Origin: Acanthosepion pharaonis
Taxonomy: Eukaryota > Mollusca > Cephalopoda > Sepiida > Sepiidae
Direction of reading: 5' to 3'
Assembly (NCBI GenBank): GCA_903632075.3
Contig: CAHIKZ030001197.1
Span: forward strand, 483,501 to 547,500
Length of the DNA: 64,000 bases
Numbering within the stretch: the first letter of the stretch is position 1; every line of letters begins with the position of its first letter. Positions 45,652 through 55,983 of the stretch are shown here, in pieces. A model generated the notes under the pieces. The model saw only the letters and a list, made by a program, of their open reading frames with translations, searched no databases and was not told the DNA's origin. The translations under genes and the position numbers were made by a program.

Positions 45652-45706
<55 letters not shown>

Positions 45707-45737
45707 TGTGTGTTTGTAGAAGATATAAGGTATACAA
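45425..45737. repeat. large palindrome with (TA)n in both arms
   Basis: Outer arms CCTTATATCTTCTACAAACA..CACAC (45427-45455) and its complement (45700-45733), then (TA)n in each arm, then AAACAGACCACTTT..AAGG against CCTTAAAGTGGTTTG, and a centre TCGGATCAAGTG-ATAA-CACTTGATGATCCGA. About 310 bp in total. Foldback transposon or an inverted duplication. Confidence 0.8.
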
Positions 45738-45739
45738 AG

Positions 45740-47285
45740 ATATTTGGTTGTCAGACATAACATATGCGACGAAGAATAAGTGACGAAATAAACATTTTAG
45801 TAGATTAAATTATAACTGCCCCATCTTCGTATAAAACTGAGATATAACACATTCAGAAACTCACTTGAAAGTACAAATTTAACTTGACTACTAAGATTTA
45901 TAACAACCCATGACGATATAGAAATAACTTCCGATCCCAGATTTAGTAGACGTGTAACTCTTGACAACGCCGGACTAACTGTATCGAATGAATCAAATAC
46001 TAACGGTAAAATCCGGCAATGTCACATTAAATTAGAAATATAAGATATGCGTTGTATGTTAACATCGCTGCTTTCCATTAAGTGATGTGGCGGTAATATG
46101 AATTAAGTATTAAGCAAGATTAATCTGAAACATATTATTCTGGCGTCGTTTTAAACTGACAAGATTTTTTTTCTGTAGATATTGACCATTGTATTTAAAG
46201 TTCGTATTTGCTTGATTCGAGATGAAAAGTTGGAAATCTTACTAATTATTTCAGGTAAAATTTTACTTTCCAAATTACAGTTTATAACTAGAGTTCTGGA
46301 GTGTTCTAATATTCTTGCCAAATAAATTAAAACTGCTGAGCAGTTTAAACAGTTCCTTGAGTGAAACTAAAAGAAAAGACAACTCCAGGAAGCTTAGGAT
46401 AAACGTTAATTTTATATTTTATTTTATTGCCTACTTAACGATTACTACAACACCAGAAAATATTAAAATATCAATTACTTTTCCCAATATCCTGTGATTT
46501 ACTACGATTATGTTTTTCGATTCATTATTGCAACAGACTTGTCATGTAAAAATTTCATTCTAAGATTTCAATAATATTAAATGAATGAACTTAAATTATT
46601 TTAATGCAGCTATAGTATTGCGGGCCATTGTTAAAGCATTTATGACGTGGCTTTTCAAACACCCAATTTAAAATATTATAGATATATACGTTAGTTTTTA
46701 TTTTTCTTTGTACTGAGTATTATGTTTGTTTGTATAGGAAAAATGTAATAAGAATAAAGGTTTTATTTTTAAAAAATGAATTAAAAAGCCAGTATTTAAA
46801 ACAAAAAATAATTTGTAAGCTTCAAAAATTAAAATATTCAAGACTACGTTTCATTATGAGCTTTTAAATCAATATATAATCAACTATTGAATTATCTTTA
46901 CATTCCAAGCAATAGACAAGGTTTATTGGGATCTATGCATACGTTTCTATCACAGTTATTACAAACAGTTTTTAGTTGATGATCGCATGTTTGTAATTCA
47001 CACAAATATGACTAAAACCAGTAAATACTTGTATTTGGTTGTTCGGAAAATGATATCTGATTTTAGAATCAATTTTTATTATTGAATTAACGTTTTTAAA
47101 CAGTATTTAAATCATTCAAAATAGAAATACTTAACATCTATATCTTTCTACCGTCGATTTTCAAGTTGGTTTCTGCCTTTACGATGAAACTCTAAAGGTT
47201 TGGATGTCAACAAATCTTTGAAAGTAGTTTCTGCAACTTCTTTGCAACTGAATATCTTTTGGTTTAAGAAACTGTCAAGATCTGT
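45740..47285. other. unassigned AT-rich DNA
   Basis: No recognisable frame. The segment near 46620-46690 (CGTGGCTTTTCAAACACCCAAT) resembles 48260-48320 (GCGGGTTTTCAAGTACGTCATT) with similar following sequence to about 46820 and 48440, so a diverged repeat of about 250 bp occurs in both places. Confidence 0.4.
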
Positions 47286-47289
47286 CTAT

Positions 47290-47518
47290 ATTTCTTAGAT
47301 GAGGTATTATGTACACTATTTACATTATTCGGACTATTATGCTCATCTTTGCCATCATATTTATCACAACGTTTCGGCCGTTTTACACTCCGACCTTCTT
47401 CAGGTGGTTGGAATGTCGAACTGAACCATTCTCCACTGCCTTAACAAGGTATTGAACTCACAACTCTTTGGGCCCTATCACCAAATCTAACCAACGCCTT
47501 TATCCACTGTGCCATGTG
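47290..47518 (-). mobile_element. SINE-C, minus-strand copy of a head-to-head pair
   Basis: Read on the minus strand: A box TGGCACAGTGG, B box AGTTCAATACC, a body with AATGGTTCAGTTCGACATTC, the hammerhead-like core, then a GATGAGCATAATAGTCC-type 3' part with AATGTAAATAGTGT, ending in TATAGACAGA. The tRNA-like head occupies about 75 bp. This is the clearest full-length copy. Confidence 0.75.
47365..47406 (-). ncRNA. hammerhead-like motif in SINE-C
   Basis: Minus strand: CAC (stem I), CUGAAGA, an extra A, GGUC/GGCC stem II (one U-G pair) with a 12-nt loop, GAAA, CG, UU as cleavage dinucleotide, GUG (stem I). All core bases fit CUGANGA and GAAA. Stem I is short. Confidence 0.5.
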
Positions 47519-47790
47519 TCCTTAAGGAGGAGTTGTGTGTTCAATACCTGGTTAAGGCAGTGGAGAACTAGGTGAGGTGAATTAACAGGGGGTAGCTGCT
47601 AACTGACATCCATTAGACATGGCACGTGGAACTAGAACAGTCTACCCCAGTGAGCGAAATAAAGGGTTCAGTTCGACATTTCAACCAACTGAAGAAGTCC
47701 GGAGCGTACAATGGTCGAAACGTTGTGTTAAATATGGCAACAAAGATGAGGACCATAGTCCGAATAATGTAAATAGTGAACTGTCAAGAT
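47519..47790 (+). mobile_element. SINE-C, plus-strand copy of a head-to-head pair
   Basis: Starts near the head of the minus copy, so the two heads face each other. B box GTGTTCAATACC, GGCACGTGGAACTAGAAC, GTTCAGTTCGACATTTCAAC, hammerhead-like core and a GAATAATGTAAATAGTGAAC 3' end. Confidence 0.75.
47686..47727 (+). ncRNA. hammerhead-like motif in SINE-C, second copy
   Basis: CUGAAGA at 47689-47695 and GAAA at 47717-47720 with CG-UU-GUG following. Stem II is worn (GUCC/GGUC), so pairing is weaker than in the minus-strand copy. Confidence 0.45.
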
Positions 47791-47974
47791 GCTTGAAAAA
47801 GTGGGTGTTAGTGTGCATGAGATCATGGGAATATGGTGAGTGTAGCAAAGTTTCGTATACCAGGTCAGTGAAATTCTGCAGTGTCAACGTCTGGTAGAGC
47901 ACTGACATAAAACTTGACCTTTGAAATTTTCCTTCCTGGGATTGTAATAATATTAAAGGAATAAAGGATATTTG

Positions 47975-48205
47975 CCAACTGCCCCACGCAGTCAGATGTG
48001 GCACAAGACCAAATTTAATGTGGGGTATCCGAGCCCGTAGTCTCGGGCAAAAATTCCCCGTAGACCCTGGAAAAAATGGGGTCGGGTAGCTGTCTACCAC
48101 TCCAGACGAAACTCTGCTTTTCGGCATAGCCTCGTCTGGGTTCCTCTCCGCCTTCGGGCAGAGAGTTCGACTAGCTAAGCCGGAGACGAATCTCCAACTA
48201 CTTGC
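47975..48205 (-). repeat. GC-palindrome family, minus-strand copy
   Basis: GATGTGGCACAAGACC, TGTGGGGTATCCGAGCCCG, ATTCCCCGTAGACC, CAGACGAAACTCTGC and CTCTCCGCCTTCGGGCAGAG in reverse order. Confidence 0.75.
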
Positions 48206-48754
48206 CGAAGCAAAAGGAATAAAGTCATAAATTATTTCAATCCACCGGTGATATCACGGGGAATTGTCAAAGCATTATTGCCGAGCGGGTTTTCAAGTAC
48301 GTCATTTAAAATATTATAGATATATAATTCATAGCTGTAAGTGTTATATATTGAATTGTGTACTATTTCTATTTTCTTTAGTGTAAATAAAATGAAAGGT
48401 ACTATTTTATTCAAATAAATATGTATTAAAAGGCCAGTATTTAAAAAAAGTTTAAATTTCAAAAAGTAAAATACGCAAAATACATTCAATTTTATTTTCA
48501 TTATCACCTTTTAAAACAATATATAATCAACCTGATACCACATCAACTGTTTTTTCACATTCCAAATAATGAAAAAATTTACTGTGTTCTGTTTGTCAAT
48601 CTCACAAATATTAGGACTTAAACTAGAAACGCCTTGTTGTTACTTAACAGAGATATTTGGAAAGCTACTTGACTGATCATGAAAGTTTGACTCGCCGCTT
48701 GCTAAATATTAAAGAATAAAGATTTTGTGCACAGTCCAAATACCGCGCAGTACT
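48206..48754. other. unassigned AT-rich DNA
   Basis: Contains the diverged partner of 46620-46820 (see that entry). No gene. Confidence 0.35.
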
Positions 48755-48975
48755 TAATCCTGGGTATGACGATAAATTACATCCGGTAGCAAGGCCTCTG
48801 ATCGGGAGGGTAAGTTTTGAGGTGCGTGGAACCACCTCTTAATTGCTGTTGTTCGCAGGTCCACCCCAACCCAAGAGGGTAGCACCTGTTAGAATCCTAG
48901 AAATGGGGAGAGAGTGAACACACAAACAAAAACAAAGCACTATGAAAGTATAAAAATACTTTTTTATAGTAATGT
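48755..48975 (+). repeat. R30 dispersed repeat, 5' part
   Basis: One GACGATAAATTACATCC unit, AGCAAGGCCTCTGATCG, GGAACCACCTCTTAATTGCT, GTAGCACCTGTTAG and CACTATGAAAGTATAAAAA; the rest is missing. Confidence 0.75.
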
Positions 48976-50069
48976 TGTGTAGGAACCTACCATCCCTCTT
49001 GAAGATGAACTCGTCTACAAACAAGGATGTTAAATAGTGACATGTCAAAAGGCAGTGTAGGAGAAGTTCTGAGCTGAGTTAGTTTTAGACTACTCAGGCG
49101 ATTTCTGTACCAACTTACCAACCGAATAAACCCCATTTTATTGTTACATGTTATTTGGCGTTTGTCTTTATTAACCCCAAATTAACATCATAACAAGTAA
49201 AAATAATAGTAATACATTTTTATATAATAAAATTACCGACAATACCTATTTACAGTAGAAGGCAGACAATTCAGCTCAAATATATATTTAGTTGAAGCCA
49301 TAAAATTGTGTTCAAAATATTTAGATTTCGTCATTAAATAACTCTGAGAGGTGTTGATATGCCGCTAAACTAGATCATCGAGCCAACCGCAGGGTACTAA
49401 CGGTGTGTGTGTGTGAAAAAGGCAACAAAATTATTCTCCTTTCCCCAATTTAATGAAGATTATCGAACTAAGTTTTGCGTTGTTACAATCACGTTTTGAT
49501 TGTTTTATACTGTGAACTTCTTCAGGTGTAGAATTTATAAGGAAAAAGTGAATTTTTGTTTCTGCAGCAATATTAGGCAATAAACCTGTAGAAAAAAATG
49601 TGGAATGGATCGGCCGAAATAACAATAAGACTAACACAAAGAATAGTTTCAGTCGTTCAAATTATCTTCTAATGTTAATGTCTTCTCGAAATTAGAGCTG
49701 GTAAGTGTTTTAACAGACAACTGAAAATGTGACAATCGTTAGAAACAAAGAAAAGAATTCTGAAGTTCAATACTTTTTTTTTAAACGTTTCACCCCAAGC
49801 AAGACATTCAATTTCCCCTTTTTTTCTGATTTTTCTTTCGAAACGGGATTTCTAACTAGATCATCAAATAGGTTAGAATGATTAGGACAAAATGTGTTAC
49901 TATGGGCAAACACACTGACGAGTAGGGGGAGAAAAAAATACAATAAAATAGAATAAAATTTAAGAGTTAAAAAAATAAAATAAAATAAAGAATTAAAGAA
50001 AATCGAAAAAAGATTAAAATGAGATTTCGGTAGAGCGAAATTATAATAGCATTTAACCTATATGTTTTT
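48976..50069. other. unassigned intergenic DNA
   Basis: A small ACGTTTCACCCCAAGCAAG piece at about 49786 matches the LINE group D 3' boundary (compare 37535 and 20437). Otherwise nothing recognised. Confidence 0.35.
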
Positions 50070-50462
50070 TTTTACGGTATATCAACCTCAATGGATTACT
50101 TAATGCCGACAAGATTTTTATGGCTCGTAATATTTTTTCCAAAAGTATATTTCTTGAAATATTTTCTTCCCTTCAAAAATGCATTGCTGGCAATATATTT
50201 TTTTCTTCAAAAATGTATTGCTGGTAATAATTTTTCATTAAAAAATTCATTGGTGGTATTAAAACCTATTTTTACACTTTGAGTGTTTTGGCCTAGTTTG
50301 GGGGTTAACTATTTACCCATAGTTGGGACCCTAACAGGTGCTACCAACCCGGGTTATGGCGGACCTGGAAACAGCAGCAATTAAGAATCCTCAAAACATC
50401 CTGAGTTGGACGGAGTTTATCGTCTTACCCAAGACGCGGATGTTGTTTATCGTCATACCCGC
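50070..50462 (-). repeat. R30 dispersed repeat, minus-strand copy
   Basis: TTTTTACGGTATATCAACC start, three AATGCATTGCTGG / ATGTATTGCTGGTAAT units, AACCTATTTTTACACTTTG, GGGGGTTAACTATTTACCCA, and two reversed units (GAGTTTATCGTC, GTTGTTTATCGTC) at the end. Confidence 0.8.
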
Positions 50463-50463
50463 A

Positions 50464-51005
50464 ACATATATGGCAGTGAATGCTGGAAAGCTTACTCACT
50501 GATGAGGAGGATATTTGGGGCAATAGAAATGTGAAATGTGGCTTCCTAGAAAGTTGTTGAGAATACCTTGTATGGAACATGCGTGTAACGAGGAAGTTTT
50601 AATGAAAATAAGCGCAAAAAGAAAACGTGCTTAGAATGAGAGAGTTGAAAAATCTAAGACACGTAATATGGAAAGAGACCTTGGCGAATTTGACACTCAC
50701 AAGACATTGTCGGCAAGAGGAACAGGGAGAAACATCGAGTAAAGAGCTTGTGTAAATTGAATGCACAGCAGGGACGATTTTCTAAAAGTGGCCTAGATAT
50801 GGCACAAATCGCAAAGTATGAGGCACCCGGTGAGGCTCGAACTGACCTCTAAGTCGTAACTGACCTAGCGAGAGAGCTAACCATTACACTACGTCGAGGC
50901 GACAAAAAGACTGGGAAGAATAGTAAGCAGACAAACAATACTTGGAACTACAAAGAATAGGAAGGTGTGGAGATCCATGATCACCTATATCAAGAAGGAT
51001 TAAAG
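50464..51005 (+). pseudogene. LINE C-terminus (group B) interrupted by a SINE
   Basis: YGSECWKAYSLMRRIFGAI, NVASRKLLRIPCMEHACNEEVLMKI, RVEKSKT, ARGTGRNIE and SLCKLNA-like steps run to about 50775. A minus-strand SINE-A follows, then the LINE tail resumes as RQTILGTTKNRKVWRSMITYIKKD (about 50925-51000). Stops and frameshifts are present. Confidence 0.8.
50800..50905 (-). mobile_element. SINE-A inserted in the LINE C-terminus
   Basis: Reverse complement of the unit at 0.5-1.1 kb: GAGGCACCCGGTGAGGCTCGAAC (B box side) to AACCATTACACTACGTCGA (A box side). LINE sequence continues on both sides. Confidence 0.75.
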
Positions 51006-51014
51006 CATATAGTG

Positions 51015-51150
51015 ATTTTCCAAATGTAACTTAGATGTGGCACAACGCCAAACGTATGGGGCACCCAGTGAGGATCGAACTCACAACTCTGTCGTAATGA
51101 TTCTAGCGAGACAAGCTTGCTAACCATTACACCGTCCTGAGCACATAAAA
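51015..51150 (-). mobile_element. SINE-A, minus-strand copy
   Basis: GTGGCACAACGCC, GGGGCACCCAGTGAGGATCG (B box side) and GCTAACCATTACACCGTCC (A box side). It follows the LINE 3' end after about 10 bp. Confidence 0.8.
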
Positions 51151-51539
51151 TAATATAATTACCTAACTTTGACAACGTAGTTTCTTTTCTGTCTCTGCTG
51201 CGCGGGGTAATTTTTTATTTGCATATAGTAAATGCCAGAAAACATGACGGGGCATAGAATTGAATTTTATTATTCATAAGATGTAAAACGATATCATGTT
51301 TATTATTTATATGAGCCACCGTGGCGTTTCCGAAGCTATTGGCTTCCATATTGTTTTTATTATGAGGCGATATCATTTGATAAATGCAAGCATAAATATC
51401 CCTGGAGTGTAAATAATGATTTAATAAAAGAGATTTCTTTGAAATATTTTCTTTGTAGCAAAACGGAAACATGCACCCAAGGGAAGAAAAGAAAGAACGG
51501 ATTACTTTTCTAATCGGTCCTCCATCAAATCAGTAATCT

Positions 51540-52230
51540 TTTCAGAGGGTTAGAAGAAAGAAAAGAAAGATAGAAAGAAAGAATGAAGAGTTCAGAAATA
51601 AAAAAAAAAAAATAGATTCCTCGACAAAGACAAAGTATTTCTCACTTGTCAGTAAAGCCATTTGAAGTGCTTTTCCAATTGATCCTCCATTAATGCAGTA
51701 ATACTTTTAGAGGCGGGGAAGACAGAAAGATAAAGAGAAAGAGAGAAAGAGAGAAACGAAAGAGGAAAAAAATGATAAGTGTCAAAGGAAGTCAGAGAGA
51801 GATTTTTTTTTCTTTTTCTTTTCAGAGAAAAAAAAATAGCTAGCGAAAGACAAAGACAGTGTGAAAAAAGAAAGATAAAAAAGAAATAGTAATTGAATTT
51901 AAAAATAAGAATGAAAGAGATAAAGAGAGAAATAAAAAAAGAAAGGGAAACACAGAAAAAGAGAAAAAAATGGAAAATAAAAAAAAACGAGTGAAAGAAA
52001 GAGCAAGAAATAAAAAGAGATAAAATGAAAGAGAAAGAAAAAAGAAACAGCAAAGGACAGAGAATGGAAAGGAAAGGCAACTAATAAAAGATAGAGAGAA
52101 AAAGAGATAATAGAAAGCTGGAGAAATAATGATAAATAGAGGCAAAGAGAGAAAAGCCCAAAAAAAAAAAAGAAGGAAAATAAAAGAAAAGAAACAATGG
52201 AAAAAGAGAAAGAAAATCCGTTCAACGTAA
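51540..52230. repeat. polypurine (A/G-rich) tract
   Basis: GAAAGAAAG and AAAGAGAAA runs with few pyrimidines. A duplicated lead is visible: GGTCCTCCATCAAATCAGTA at 51516 against GATCCTCCATTAATGCAGTA at 51681. The phenylalanine- and serine-rich minus-strand frames (to 143 codons) are artefacts. Confidence 0.9.
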
Positions 52231-52234
52231 TCAA

Positions 52235-52620
52235 CGCAAAATTTCTCTGTGCTCTGGCCTCTCAGAATCTAGGCGATCATGGGTATCCTTAACTTCCTGT
52301 ACCTGTCTTTGGGTAATTTTTCTGTCATCCTTTTACCAAAATTAGTCAGAGGGTTTACTTACTCTTTATCCTGATATTTTTCTATGAATTAAAAATTTTC
52401 TAAGCCTTCTTTCCTCACTTTGTACCAAGTTGTCGCTTTCTGACTATTTCCTTTTCTTATAAAAGTTTTCTCCTTTTCTCAAATCTTCTGTTAGGAATGT
52501 TGTTACCATTTAACGTTAGAAAATGTCAATTCTTCATCGTTGAGAACATTGTTAATCATTCCTTACAAGTTAGAAATACATCCATTTCGGCAATCCCGGC
52601 ATATCTGTTTCCATAATGTG
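52235..52620 (-). pseudogene. LINE C-terminal fragment (group B)
   Basis: Minus strand contains KVRKEGLENF and later DDRKITQRQVQEVKDTHDRL and EHREILR. The first matches the (M)RKEGLEN(L) motif of group B tails. The second is probably the terminal part in another frame. Low identity. Confidence 0.5.
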
Positions 52621-52631
52621 TCCCTTCTGGA

Positions 52632-52900
52632 CTACCGTATATACTAGCCTATCATGGGACCTTTGAAAACCTAATTTTGAAGCTAATTTGACTACAGTAA
52701 ATAGATATATAGTTTGGTCAACGGCGTAGCCGGGGTCAGCACTACGTACGTTAATTTGATATCTCGTCTATAATGCGACCTCCTTAAAATTAACTTCAAA
52801 ATAAGGTCTTCAAAATTTTCATGATACACGGGTATAGAAAATAGATAGATACATAGATAGATAGATAGATAGGTAGACTGGCATAGCTAGATAGACTGGC

Positions 52901-52938
<38 letters not shown>

Positions 52939-53150
52939 TCTGCATATGCTAGCGTATCATGCGTCTTTTGAAAACCTAATTTTTAAGCTAATTTGACGAG
53001 AGTAAATTAATATATAGTTTGGTCAAAACCGTAGCCAGGACCAGCAGTACATACGTTAATTTTATATATCATCCATGATGTGACCTCCTTAAAATTATCT
53101 TAAAAATTAGGTCATCAAAAGTTGCATCATACGCAAATATATACATTGAT
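52632..53150. mobile_element. two direct copies of a foldback (MITE-like) unit around a (GATA)n array
   Basis: 52632-52835 and 52936-53145 are about 205 bp direct repeats. Each is itself an inverted repeat: GTATATACTAGC..TATCATGGG, CTTTGAAAACCTAATTTTGAAG against AACTTCAAAATAAGGTC, TTCAAAATTTTCATGATAC. The spacer at 52840-52936 is GATA repeats. A related fragment lies at 57655-57725. Confidence 0.75.
52840..52936. repeat. (GATA)n microsatellite
   Basis: ATAGATAGATAG with two GACTGGCATAG interruptions. Confidence 0.95.
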
Positions 53151-54055
53151 ACTTTTTCCACATCCAATTTTAACATATGACATAAAACATTTCTATAGAA
53201 AATAGACATATAAAATAAGCGTCATGCCTCATTGACCAACACAATTTTTTATTTTTGGTTGATTTTTGACGCATTCTAGCTATCTTAGTTGGAGAACAAA
53301 AAAAAAGAAAAGCTTATAAAATGGAAAACACGAATCGCTATCTATTAAACTTAGCTTAATTTAGCGCAAGGCAAAAAGTATGCAACCGCGCCTACACTCG
53401 ATCGCGCTGACTGTTGCACAGATGGTGAAATAAGCCGTTTCCTTACAGGAAATATTAGGCTTTCACTGACCGATAGCGTTACTGTTGGTTGAAATTCATA
53501 AAAACTTTCTAAAACAGTTTCTCACGGAAATAGCGTCAATAGACCATTGTTATCTTTCGTTTTCATCGGCTTGATCTTGTATCCAAGAAATTAATTTGTT
53601 TATCGCTTCCTTTATAATGATGGCGTTGATGACTAAATTCGCCGTCAAAGTTCAGGTTCAGGACGAGAGGATTCGATTTTCACCAAAACCCGTTCTTGTC
53701 ATCCATACCCTACGCCGTTTGGCTTTGCAAGATTTGGTTGGGGTGAAACAAAATCAGAGTGGAAGAAAGTGATGATGGCGTGAATCTGTTTAAGGGAGAC
53801 CTGAACTTACCAGAAATTGACACATACACTTTATTTCATGACCTTCCTCTGCAGCACATATGGAATTAAACATTCAGAATGCAATAAACTGTCGCTGACT
53901 CTGCTATAATTTCGAGTGGCACATTCTGTAGCATATTCGCCATGCGTAGCCCTCTTCATCCGCTGATTGAACCGTTGAGATATGTTTGAATCGTCACCCG
54001 CTTGTTTCCTCGTTGGGGTCAGTAGTGTTGATCGTGCTTAGTCTGTTATCTATAT
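53151..54055. other. unassigned intergenic DNA
   Basis: Less AT-rich in its second half (53560-54050), but no open frame or recognised repeat. Confidence 0.35.
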
Positions 54056-54059
54056 TGAT

Positions 54060-54125
54060 TTGTTTTCTACGACATATTAACCCTTTGCAGGTTATTTAAA
54101 GCCAGAAATATTTTTAGATTTTAAG
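54060..54125 (-). repeat. R30 terminal fragment
   Basis: GTTTTCTACGACATATTAACC and GGTTATTTAAAGCCAGAAAT resemble the reversed R30 end (TTTTACGGCATATCAACC.. GGTTATTTAAT). Confidence 0.5.
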
Positions 54126-54159
54126 AATTTTTTCGAGATAATAATAGTTTTACTAATTA

Positions 54160-54405
54160 ATCCATAGCTGGGGGAGAAGAGGTGGATTCATACTTTCCCA
54201 AGGGTATTTGCGCGTGAATAAAACGAACCCAACAGGAATTGGAACCCGGTTCTCTGATTAACAATTCCGAGTCACTATCCATTACACCACCCGCACATCC
54301 AAGCTAAAAGCACCTTCTATGCCCAAGCAGCCGCCCATTTAAGTACTGACCAGGACCGAAGTTGCTTAACTTCAGTGATTGTAAGAGAACCAGTGTTTCA
54401 ATGAG
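54160..54405 (-). mobile_element. SINE-B (5S rRNA-tRNA composite), minus-strand copy
   Basis: Read on the minus strand: a 5S-like part (ACTGGTTCTCTTACAATCAC, GAAGTTAAGCAACTTCGG, CCTGGTCAGTACTTAAATGG, GGGCGGCTGCTTGGGCATA and a TTTTAGCTT end, about 54402-54301), a tRNA-like part (GGGTGGTGTAATGGATAGTG A box; GGGTTCCAATTCC B box at about 54236-54248), then a tail with CCTTGGGAAAG..CCACC..CCCCAGCTATGG. The 5' end of the 5S part is missing. Confidence 0.85.
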
Positions 54406-54419
54406 ATATATCACATTTA

Positions 54420-55175
54420 TCTAGTATTGAAGAGAGTTTCCATCTTACCATTTTGTTTAAGGCAGTCTTGAAAGTCTATATCGTGGTTATTTTCTCATTG
54501 AGTTATATGTGCTGACCATTTTAATTGTTTCTGCTGCTGGAAGTCATCAAGTAATGTGATTTTTGCTATTTGGTAAAGTTCTTTATTTGCGATTGTATAG
54601 AACCAATCTGTTATATCTCCTGAGAGAAGTCTTGTTTAAGATCAAAAGGGTTTATTCGTTTGAAGCCATTTTTTGATCTGAGAAAAACGGTTGTAGATAT
54701 CAGTTTAGACATTACCGAATGAGTTGAATGCTATATATGATATCCACATGAGAGTCAAAATCTGACATGACTCGAGATTTCAGGTTAATATTTTGGTTTT
54801 GTAGCATTTGGGGTTAATTACCTCCAACACAACTAGTTCTGGGTTCAATTCCCTTTCCTCCTATAATAAATTTGCTAGCTGAGTTTAAATTGGGAGTCTC
54901 GTGTGTACGAAGGATCAAAGGCCTTCCCCAGATCTCTTTTTGGGAGGGGCTTCATGCTTAACCTTAGCTCTTTCCCGTGGGAGAAGTACTGCTTGGTGGC
55001 TCGATGCTTTGCCCTATCTCTGTTTTTCGTTCAATATGCTCCGCGAGGGTTAAGTATTTTAATCCCTCCTTCCACATTTAATCCCTCCTTTCAGCTCTTT
55101 CTTTTCTGACTAATTTAGATAATTACTGGTGTTCAAAATTTAAATGAGCATGGGAGAATGTCAAAAAGCGAAGAA
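54420..55175. other. unassigned intergenic DNA
   Basis: No recognisable frame. A frame at 54903-55109 has no domain. Confidence 0.35.
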
Positions 55176-55179
55176 CGAT

Positions 55180-55560
55180 TCCCAAAACGGCAAATAAAAA
55201 AAAGAGGTTTGAGAGTGACAGAGAGAGGCTGAAAGAATGAGACGGAAACGTGAGAAAGACAAAGGCAGAGACTAAGAGAAAGAAAAACGAGAAAAGAAAA
55301 AAAGAAAATATGACAAAAAGACTAAGAGAAAGAAAACGAGAGAAAAAAAAACAAAATGAGAGACAAACAAAAAAAAGAGAAAAAGAAAAAAAAAAAAAAA
55401 AAAAAAAAAGGAAAGGAGTGAGTGTGAGAGATTGAATAACGGGATTGTGCGAGACTGAATGGCGAGAGTATGCGAGACTGAAAAGAGGGCGTGTGTGTGA
55501 GAGAGAAAGAGAGAGAGAGGAAGTGAAAGGGAGGAGGTGAGAGGAGAGCAAGTTAGCATT
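55180..55560. repeat. polypurine (A/G-rich) tract
   Basis: GAGAAAGA and poly-A runs. Open frames on both strands are artefacts. Confidence 0.9.
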
Positions 55561-55983
55561 CTGTATATGTGTAAACGAGATGTTAACTTCAGGAGATGTG
55601 ACAATCTGATCCATTTATTTTGTCAAGTCTCCTAGCATTCTCCAAGTCTCGCCGGACATATCAGGCATCTTTTAAAATCACACTAAATGTAAATAAAGGA
55701 ACTGATTTTTCTGTTTTCTTTCATCTCTCTGATGACATTTCATATCTTAACGTCTAAAATGTTTGGGTAATAACACTTTTGCGACGTACGGTAGCCGTTA
55801 ATAATTAAGTATAACTCTTGACTTCAATGTTAAAAAAAACTGTATTTAATTACAATTGCAAATAAATACTTAACAAGAACAAAGAAGTAAAAGTCAACCA
55901 AATCTTGTTAACAATTTCAGTGAATACCTTGCTGCGGGCGTATTACGTGGAGAGTAAAACGTTAAAATTCCCTTCCTAGATAT
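55561..55983. other. unassigned AT-rich DNA
   Basis: Nothing recognised. Confidence 0.35.
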
